From an uncultured Chloroflexota bacterium (GTDB lineage Bacteria; Chloroflexota; Anaerolineae; Anaerolineales; Anaerolineaceae): a stretch of 45,963 bases of DNA. Of the stretch, positions 36,222-43,064 are shown one piece after another (the stretch's first letter is position 1; each line of letters begins with the position of its first letter). The translations under genes and the position numbers were made by a program. The notes below the pieces were generated by a model. The model ran no database searches. It had not been told where the DNA came from and saw nothing but the letters and a program-made list of their open reading frames with translations. The DNA lies in contig CACYHU010000042.1 of assembly GCA_902774215.1 (NCBI GenBank), positions 1-45,963 of the forward strand, in the 5' to 3' direction.

Positions 36222-38660
36222 ATGCAGACTCTTTCATTAAACGGAACCTGGCAATTAAAATCAGATTGGCTGGATAAAGATTTACGGGCTTCAGTTCCCG
36301 GCAGCGTATACGGAGATCTGCTGAAAGCAGGAAAAATTCCCGATCCGTTTTGGCGGGATAATGAAATGAAAGTCCTGCCGCTGATGGAGCATGATTATCA
36401 ATACAAGCGAAATTTTATTCTTCCCGAAGAAATACTGAGCAAGGATCATATTCTGCTGTGCTGTAATGGATTGGACACACTTGCCTCAATTGAAATCAAC
36501 GGTCAAATTGCCGGAACCGCAGATAATATGCATCGAACATGGTATTTTGATATCAAGCATCTGGTAAAACACGGGAAAAATGAAATCACTGTTACTTTTT
36601 TCTCCCCGACAGAACATATCCGGGAAGCTTTCTCACAGCACCGGGTAGAAGGTACAGAAGATGCTATGGAAGGATTTCCATTTCTGCGCAAAGCCCACTG
36701 CATGTTCGGTTGGGATTGGGGACCGAGGATACCGGATTGCGGTATCTGGCGGGACATCAAAATTATGGCTTATGATTTTGCCCGTATTCGTGACGTTTTG
36801 ATCCGGCAATGTCATGAAGAAGGCATTGTCACACTTTTGGTCACAACGAATATTGATGGTTCACCAATCAATTCAATTACCGCAGATGTAGTCGTCACAG
36901 GTCCCAACGGAAAAATCTACACAAGCACCGGGAGATATTGCGAAATTATAATTGAAGATCCAAAACTCTGGTGGCCTGCAGGTTTTGGAAGTCAGCCGCT
37001 TTATCAGGTTGACGTCACGATCAGTCTTGAGGGAAATGAACTTGACCACTGGAGTGGACGAATCGGGCTCAGAGAATTTACCATATGCCGTGAGAAGGAT
37101 CCAGACGGGAAAGGAGAAAGCTTCTGTCACGAAATCAACGGAGTCAAAATATTTGCCATGGGAGCAGACTACATCCCTGAAGACAACCTGCTTTCACGCC
37201 GCAATCCGAAAAAAACCCGCAGGCTTTTGGAAGACGCGAAGCTTGCAAATATGAACACCATCCGTGTGTGGGGCGGCGGACATTACCCTGACGACTGGTT
37301 CTATGATATTTGTGATGAACTGGGATTGCTGGTCTGGCAGGATTTCATGTTTGCATGTGCTGTCTATGACCTGACAGAATCTTTTGAACAAAACATACGC
37401 TCTGAAGCCGAAGACAATATCCGAAGATTACGGCATCATCCCTCGCTTGCGCTTTGGTGCGGAAACAATGAAATGGAAGATTTTGTGGGGCAGGGAAACT
37501 GGGTCACGGAAAAGAAACAGGCCGCTGACTACATCAAAATGTATGAGTATATTATTCCGCAAATATTAAAAACAGAGGATCCGGATACATTTTACTGGCC
37601 TTCAAGTCCATCAAGCGGCGGCAGTTTCGATGAGCCGAATGCGCCTGACAGAGGGGATGTACATTACTGGGACGTATGGCACGGGCTGAAGCCTTTTACG
37701 GAATACCGGAAATTTCTGTTTCGTTACGTTTCAGAATTCGGCTTTCAGTCTTTTCCATGCATGAAAACCATAGAAAGGTTCACCGAGCTACAGGACAGAA
37801 ATCCATTTTCTTATGTGATGGAAAAGCATCAGCGGAACGCATCAGCCAATGGAAGGATCGCTGAATATCTTTCGCAGACTTATCTTTACCCGAAAACCTT
37901 TGATTCTTTTGTTTATGCGTCACAGCTGCTGCAGGCTCAGGCTATGCAATACGGTGTGGAACACTGGCGCCGAAATCGTGGTTATTGTATGGGCGCGATC
38001 ATTTGGCAGCTAAATGATTGCTGGCCGGCGGTCAGCTGGGCAAGTATCGATTATTACGGCCGGTGGAAAGCACTTCATTATTTTGAAAAACGGTTTTTCG
38101 CTCCGGTTCTTATCTCCTGTCAGGAAGAGGGCATACTCTCTCAGAATACTAACGTAAACGCGGAACACCAGCCAGATAAGATGAGCGCCCGGCTGAATGT
38201 TTCCAACGAAACTCTTGAAACCTTCCGGGGAAAAGCCCACTGGAGTCTGCGTAGCCCTGATGCTGTAATCATTGAGGAAGGAACCTTTGATGTTGTTGTT
38301 CCGCCGTTGTCAGCTGTCTGGCTGAGTAATGAACAGGATTTCTCTAAATACAGCTTCCACGACTGTTATTATGCCTATGTGCTGACTGATGCTGAAGGAA
38401 ATTTAATAGGAAGCGGTAGTGTCCTTTTCTGCGCACCAAAGCATTTCCGGTTTTGCGATCCGTCACTGGAAGCCAGGATAGAGGGAGACGAAATTATTGT
38501 TTCAGCAAAAGCATACGCCCGTTTTGTAGAGGTGCAGTGCGGGCCTGATGTAGTCCTCGAAGATAATTATTTTGACATGAATGCCGGTGAAAGACGGATA
38601 AAAATCCTGCGCGGAAAAGTGAGAAAAGTCAAAGTGCGGAGCGTATTTGATATCAGGTGA
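36222..38660 (+). CDS. Beta-mannosidase, glycoside hydrolase family 2
   Basis: An 812-residue GH2 enzyme without a signal peptide, so it acts on imported oligosaccharides. The N-terminal jelly-roll begins 'LNGTWQL'; 'FGWDWGPRIPDCGIWRDI' is typical of beta-mannosidases. Catalytic acid/base Glu417 is in WCGNNEME and nucleophile Glu505 is in YVSEFGFQS. It removes terminal beta-mannose from mannan or N-glycan core fragments. AAAGGAATTAGG precedes the ATG. The stop codon abuts the stop of the convergent tatD-like gene with no spacer and no terminator. With the FN3K-like and ROK kinases it suggests a small mannoside-use locus. Confidence 0.93.
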   Translation: MQTLSLNGTWQLKSDWLDKDLRASVPGSVYGDLLKAGKIPDPFWRDNEMKVLPLMEHDYQYKRNFILPEEILSKDHILLCCNGLDTLASIEINGQIAGTADNMHRTWYFDIKHLVKHGKNEITVTFFSPTEHIREAFSQHRVEGTEDAMEGFPFLRKAHCMFGWDWGPRIPDCGIWRDIKIMAYDFARIRDVLIRQCHEEGIVTLLVTTNIDGSPINSITADVVVTGPNGKIYTSTGRYCEIIIEDPKLWWPAGFGSQPLYQVDVTISLEGNELDHWSGRIGLREFTICREKDPDGKGESFCHEINGVKIFAMGADYIPEDNLLSRRNPKKTRRLLEDAKLANMNTIRVWGGGHYPDDWFYDICDELGLLVWQDFMFACAVYDLTESFEQNIRSEAEDNIRRLRHHPSLALWCGNNEMEDFVGQGNWVTEKKQAADYIKMYEYIIPQILKTEDPDTFYWPSSPSSGGSFDEPNAPDRGDVHYWDVWHGLKPFTEYRKFLFRYVSEFGFQSFPCMKTIERFTELQDRNPFSYVMEKHQRNASANGRIAEYLSQTYLYPKTFDSFVYASQLLQAQAMQYGVEHWRRNRGYCMGAIIWQLNDCWPAVSWASIDYYGRWKALHYFEKRFFAPVLISCQEEGILSQNTNVNAEHQPDKMSARLNVSNETLETFRGKAHWSLRSPDAVIIEEGTFDVVVPPLSAVWLSNEQDFSKYSFHDCYYAYVLTDAEGNLIGSGSVLFCAPKHFRFCDPSLEARIEGDEIIVSAKAYARFVEVQCGPDVVLEDNYFDMNAGERRIKILRGKVRKVKVRSVFDIR

Positions 38661-39446
38661 TCACTGCATTTTGTGCGCCGGGAACAAGATTCGCTGAGCA
38701 TTTTCCTTTAAAACGGAACGCATATCGCTGCCTTTTATAGAAGAAAGTTCTGCTAATGTTCGGTTTAGGGAAGATTGTATCTCCTCAACAGAAAAGATAA
38801 TATTTTCTCCCGGAGGAAGATCCGTTTCCAAAAGCAGCCTGTCAGAAGGCAGCTGCCGTACATATTCACGGCCACGCCGGGTACTCAGCATCATTTCGTT
38901 TACGGAAAACATACATCCTGATCTGACTGCCCGGTTCATTTCGTCGCTTGATCCTGTAAACCAGTGAAAGATACAGAAGCATTTTTCGAAGCAGCCCGTC
39001 TGTTCAAGGATATCAAGCATCAATGTGCCGGCTTTTACTGAATGGATCGAAAGGACCTTCCTTGCGTACGGATCACTGTATTCCGCGCTTGCTGAACAAA
39101 GAATTTTGAACATCTCGATTTGTAATGGGAGAGATGATACAGACACATGCTTCGGAGAAGCATCCAGTCCTATCTCTCCCACAAAGCGGGTTTCCCGGAT
39201 GAGATTTGCGGCGAGGAAAGCATCATCATTTCCGCAGCGTCCATCAGCAGCCCACCAGGGATGCAGTCCAACACCGAGGCGCACATTACCGAGACCGGAG
39301 AGTTCTTTTTGAGATTTAATATATCCCTGCGGTGTAACAGTGACACCGAATAATCCAAGCCCTGAGACAGCAGCCTCTTTTGAGATTTCCAGAGCGTTGC
39401 GCATAAAATCCAGATGGATATGCATATCCCAGATTTCAGTCATCAT
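38661..39446 (-). CDS. TatD-family metal-dependent hydrolase
   Basis: A 261-residue amidohydrolase-fold protein of the TatD type (DNA 3'-exonuclease/repair in E. coli). Metal ligands are visible in DMHIHLD, GEIGLD, 'SIHS', 'FHWFTG' and the final LLETDLPP. It is somewhat divergent: the HxH start is preceded by 'EIW' and the middle is rich in Ser/Cys. The ATG lies within the end of tcdA (4-bp ATGA overlap), so the two are coupled. Whether it is a nuclease is not certain from sequence alone. Confidence 0.85.
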   Translation of the reverse strand: MMTEIWDMHIHLDFMRNALEISKEAAVSGLGLFGVTVTPQGYIKSQKELSGLGNVRLGVGLHPWWAADGRCGNDDAFLAANLIRETRFVGEIGLDASPKHVSVSSLPLQIEMFKILCSASAEYSDPYARKVLSIHSVKAGTLMLDILEQTGCFEKCFCIFHWFTGSSDEMNRAVRSGCMFSVNEMMLSTRRGREYVRQLPSDRLLLETDLPPGENIIFSVEEIQSSLNRTLAELSSIKGSDMRSVLKENAQRILFPAHKMQ

Positions 39447-40192
39447 GTCAAACCTGTGAGCTTTTGAATCACAAAACCTGCCAGCATCTGGCCCATGATT
39501 GGTGGATAATAACTCATTGTACCAAGAATGGATGCACCTTTCTGAACAAATCCCTTTTCGTCAATTACCTTATTTTTATCTTCCGTTTCACGAGGAAGTT
39601 CATCGGAATATAGAACCATAAGCCCGTGGATCCCGCGTTTCCGGCATTCTTTTCGCATTACACGGGCAATAGGATCCATAAGTGTCTCTTCTACAGGAGA
39701 AAAGCGCAGCCTTGTCGGATCGAGTTTATTGGCACCGCCCATTGCAGAGACTTCGGGAATTTCTTCATTTTGGCACCAGGCAGCAACGGCTAGTTTTTGT
39801 GAGACAGTATCAATAGCATCGACAAGGTAATCAGGCCTTGGTAAAGCACCTAATTGTTCTGATATCCGGTCTTTATCAATGAAAAATTGCTCAGCGCAGA
39901 CATTACAGGAAGGATTGATATCTGCAACCATTTCTTTCATAACAACAGACTTTGGTCTTCCCAGTGTACTGTGGAAAGCCAAAGCCTGCCGATTTATATT
40001 GCTTGGTGTGACAACGTCACGGTCTATAAGAACAAGAGAACCGATGCCTCCGCGTGCCAATGCTTCCGCACAGGACGAGCCTACACCACCCAGACCCAAA
40101 ACCATAACACATGATTTTTGAAGCTTTTCCAGCGCCTCGTCGCCCATTATGAGGCGAAGCCTGTCAGCTGCGGTTTCAAAGTTCTCCTGCAT
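39443..40192 (-). CDS. tcdA: tRNA threonylcarbamoyladenosine dehydratase (TcdA), E1-like
   Basis: A 249-residue ThiF/E1-like enzyme that ATP-dependently cyclises t6A in tRNA to ct6A. The nucleotide-binding motif VLGLGGVGSSCAEALARGGIG, Arg-rich 'NRQ', 'DAIDTVSQK' and 'GGANKLDPTRL' match the TcdA/YgdL subgroup. The C-terminus has two hydrophobic segments (MGQMLAGFVI), a membrane-associated end seen in this subgroup. No Shine-Dalgarno sequence is obvious; it lies 11 bp after pgi and overlaps the tatD-like gene. Confidence 0.88.
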   Translation of the reverse strand: MQENFETAADRLRLIMGDEALEKLQKSCVMVLGLGGVGSSCAEALARGGIGSLVLIDRDVVTPSNINRQALAFHSTLGRPKSVVMKEMVADINPSCNVCAEQFFIDKDRISEQLGALPRPDYLVDAIDTVSQKLAVAAWCQNEEIPEVSAMGGANKLDPTRLRFSPVEETLMDPIARVMRKECRKRGIHGLMVLYSDELPRETEDKNKVIDEKGFVQKGASILGTMSYYPPIMGQMLAGFVIQKLTGLT

Positions 40193-40203
40193 ATTATGTC
40201 AGA

Positions 40204-41784
40204 TCAGATTTCAAGCAGATCGCTGAAAGCACGGAGTGCACCTTCAGTTTCATGAGCAAGAACGCGTTTTGCCAGAACTTTACCAAGCTGCACGCCTTCC
40301 TGGTCAAAGCTGTTCAGATTCCAGACAAATCCCTGGAACATGACTTTATTTTCAAAATGAGCAAGAAGTGCTCCAAGTGCTTCCGGTGTGAGCTGATCAC
40401 CGATAATAATACTTGATGGACGACCGCCTGCAAAGCTCTTATTGGGGTTCTCATCCTGTTTTCCACAGGCAAAAGCCATGATCTGAGCTGCGACATTGGC
40501 ACAAAGCTTCTGCTGGCTTGATGTTCCCTGTATCTGGACATCCATGCCGGTCTGATTCTTTTTGAAACCAACGAACTGCAGAGGCACAATATCGGTACCC
40601 TGATGCAGCAGCTGGTAAAAAGAATGCTGACCGTTGGTCCCGGGTTCTCCGAAAATTACCGGACCGGTGACATAGTTGACCGGTTCACCGAAACGATTAA
40701 CAGATTTGCCGTTGGATTCCATATCCAGTTGTTGAAGATGCGCCGGAAAACGGCTCAGTGCCTGAGAATATGGAAGGACTGCGGTAGCGGGATAACCCAT
40801 TACATTTCGTTCATATACACCGATAAGTGCGTCAAGCATGGATGGATTATTCCGGACATCCGAATTTCTGGCCAAATCATCTTCAGCTGCAGCACCCTGC
40901 AGGAAACGTTCAAAAACTTCCGGACCAAAGGCCAATGAAAGGATAGCGCCGCCGACACAGGAAGTGGATGAATATCGACCGCCGATATAATCATCCATGA
41001 AAAAGGCTGCCAGATAATCTGAACTGTTGGCGAGAGGGGATGTCTCACTGGTTACAGCAACCATATGTTTTGACGGGTCAAGACCCGCATTCACCAGTGC
41101 ATCCTTGACAAAAGATTCATTTGTTAGAGTTTCAAGTGTAGTACCTGATTTTGAGACAAGAACAAATAATGAACGGGAAACATCAATGCCCTTGAGAACA
41201 GATGCTGCATCATCCGGATCCACATTGCTGATGAAACGAGCTTCCATTTTGAAGGTTCCATTGGCTCTTGCCCAGTTTTCAAGTGCAAGGTACATCGCGC
41301 GCGGGCCGAGATCACTGCCGCCGATACCGATTTGCACAGCGGTCGTGAACTTTTCACCTTTTTCATTGGTGATCTCACCGGTATGCACTTTCTTAGCAAA
41401 TTCAGCAGCCTTTTTCTGTTCTCCCGTATAGAAAGCCCGTTTGTCAACACCGTCGGCAATGACCGGATTTCCAAGCTGTCCGCGAGTCAGCTGATGGAGG
41501 ACCAAACGCTTTTCACCGGTGTTGATCACAGCGCCATTATACAGCGCTTCATATTTTTGAGTAAGTTCTGTTTCATCTGCCAGCTTCTGAAGTGCATCCA
41601 GTATCTCATCATCGACCTGTTTTGCGGCATAATGATAGGTAAGACCGGCAGCCATAGGAACGTTGTATTTTTTTACACGCGCCGCTCCGTTTTCCCCTGA
41701 CATGGCATCCTGAAGGTTCACATGCCCTTTAAGTTCGCATAAATTTTTATACGCTGCAGTTGAATCGAGGTTTTTCCAATTCAT
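40204..41784 (-). CDS. pgi: Glucose-6-phosphate isomerase
   Basis: A full-length enzyme (526 residues) that interconverts glucose 6-phosphate and fructose 6-phosphate. Family motifs are clear: GIGGSDLGPRA, 'FVLVSKSGTTLET', 'GGRYSSTSCVG' and the late 'GQHSFYQLLHQG' with catalytic His. AAGGATGG precedes the ATG. It begins a unit that continues into tcdA and the tatD-like gene. It supplies the link between the window's sugar kinases, glycogen synthase and lower glycolysis. Confidence 0.96.
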   Translation of the reverse strand: MNWKNLDSTAAYKNLCELKGHVNLQDAMSGENGAARVKKYNVPMAAGLTYHYAAKQVDDEILDALQKLADETELTQKYEALYNGAVINTGEKRLVLHQLTRGQLGNPVIADGVDKRAFYTGEQKKAAEFAKKVHTGEITNEKGEKFTTAVQIGIGGSDLGPRAMYLALENWARANGTFKMEARFISNVDPDDAASVLKGIDVSRSLFVLVSKSGTTLETLTNESFVKDALVNAGLDPSKHMVAVTSETSPLANSSDYLAAFFMDDYIGGRYSSTSCVGGAILSLAFGPEVFERFLQGAAAEDDLARNSDVRNNPSMLDALIGVYERNVMGYPATAVLPYSQALSRFPAHLQQLDMESNGKSVNRFGEPVNYVTGPVIFGEPGTNGQHSFYQLLHQGTDIVPLQFVGFKKNQTGMDVQIQGTSSQQKLCANVAAQIMAFACGKQDENPNKSFAGGRPSSIIIGDQLTPEALGALLAHFENKVMFQGFVWNLNSFDQEGVQLGKVLAKRVLAHETEGALRAFSDLLEI

Positions 41785-41849
41785 ATCTCAATAACCATCC
41801 TTTTTGTTTAAATTATTGCGGCATGTTTTCCTTCTCACATGTCGATAAA

Positions 41850-41879
41850 ATTATACTTTAAAAACTTCCCTTACTGAAA
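41850..41879 (-). promoter_or_regulatory. Promoter of the pgi unit
   Basis: Minus-strand TTTCAG (41879-41874), an 18-bp spacer and TATAAT (41855-41850), about 65 bp before the ATG. The -10 box is perfect, the -35 modest. No GC-rich terminator for the ABC ATPase gene is evident between 41880 and 41972. Confidence 0.5.
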
Positions 41880-41972
41880 TCATTACGATTAAACAACCTC
41901 ATATTGCATTTGAAATAACATCGAAATCAATGTATATACGAAACAATAATCAGAATTAAAAATAATTTTTCA

Positions 41973-43064
41973 TCATTGCTTTATTGTCATTACAATTTTA
42001 TTTTTGAATTCCTCATTATCTGTTTCAACGTAGGTTATTTCTGAAACGGCGGATTTCAGAACAGTAACAGAAAGATCGTCTGCTTTTTCAGTATGATCAT
42101 AACGATCACCGTTGTAAAAAACGGACATGACTGCTTTTTCGTCATCGGATGAATATTCAACAACTGTATGGATCTTCGGCGATTTGAGAACCGGAAGCAG
42201 CAGATTCTGGATAGTTTCCTCAAATGCCAGTTGAATATGCTGTGTGATTTTGGGATTTACCTGATTCTTGAAACAATAATTTTCAATTTCACTGACCATT
42301 CCGTGAAAATCGTAATTTCTGCTTTCAATAATCAGCTCAAGTACTTTCAGCTTACGGATAAAGCGGCGGGTATTCTCCTTCTGAGGGTCATCAAAAATTT
42401 GCTCAGGCGTTCCGTCTTCATAGATGCCACCTTCATCCATATAAAACACCCGGTTGGAAATAGATCGTGCGAAGTTCATTTCATGTGTCACGATCATCAT
42501 CGTTTTACCGGTCTTCGCCAGGTCACTGATCACCGCCTGTACTTCACCTACCATCGTTGGATCCAGAGCGCTGGTTGGTTCATCCAGTAAAATGATTTCC
42601 GGGTCCATTGCAAGTGTTCTGGCAATAGCTACACGCTGTTTCTGACCGCCTGACAGCTGATCCGGATAATTTAAGCCTCGTTCCCTGAGTCCGACCATTC
42701 TCAGCAGACGCATTCCTTCGTCATAGGCTTCCTGCTTCGACTTACCGAGCAGATCCATGGGCGGGACCATAATGTTTTCAATTACAGTCATGTGTCCGAA
42801 CAAATTGAAAGACTGGAACACCATACCCATTTTCTGCCGGATTTTTCCGAGATCTGTTTTCGGATCAGTCACATCTACATCACCAACCCAGATATGTCCG
42901 GCAGTAGGAGTATCAAGACGATTGATACACCGCAGCAGCGTACTTTTACCAGTACCGGAAGGGCCAATGACAGCGATCACATCCCCATCATGAATCTCAA
43001 CATTCACATCTTCCAAAGGGACTGCATTCGGATACTCTTTTCTTAGATGTTCAATTCTGATCAT
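41973..43064 (-). CDS. Polar amino-acid ABC transporter ATPase with C-terminal GHKL-like domain
   Basis: A 363-residue protein. Residues 1-242 are a GlnQ/HisP-type ATPase: Walker A GPSGTGKST, Q-loop 'VFQSFNLF', signature LSGGQKQR, Walker B 'IILLDEPTSALDP', H-loop 'VTHEM'. Residues about 245-363 are extra for this family and resemble an RsbW/HATPase-like fold: an N-box-like 'FEETIQN' at the end of a long helix, then a beta-rich part with YNGDRYDHTE where the nucleotide Asp motif would be. The true G boxes are degenerate, so it may bind a nucleotide weakly or serve as a protein-interaction module. AAAGGAG precedes the ATG, which lies 14 bp inside the permease gene. It is downstream of the fused binding-protein/permease gene and is its natural ATPase. 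Confidence 0.88.
   Translation of the reverse strand: MIRIEHLRKEYPNAVPLEDVNVEIHDGDVIAVIGPSGTGKSTLLRCINRLDTPTAGHIWVGDVDVTDPKTDLGKIRQKMGMVFQSFNLFGHMTVIENIMVPPMDLLGKSKQEAYDEGMRLLRMVGLRERGLNYPDQLSGGQKQRVAIARTLAMDPEIILLDEPTSALDPTMVGEVQAVISDLAKTGKTMMIVTHEMNFARSISNRVFYMDEGGIYEDGTPEQIFDDPQKENTRRFIRKLKVLELIIESRNYDFHGMVSEIENYCFKNQVNPKITQHIQLAFEETIQNLLLPVLKSPKIHTVVEYSSDDEKAVMSVFYNGDRYDHTEKADDLSVTVLKSAVSEITYVETDNEEFKNKIVMTIKQ

Noticed and set aside
38661-40192. TatD-like plus E1-like genes as part of a defence island
   Set aside because: The E1-like protein has the TcdA tRNA-modification motifs and sits with pgi; no other defence genes are near, so a housekeeping pairing is the simpler reading.
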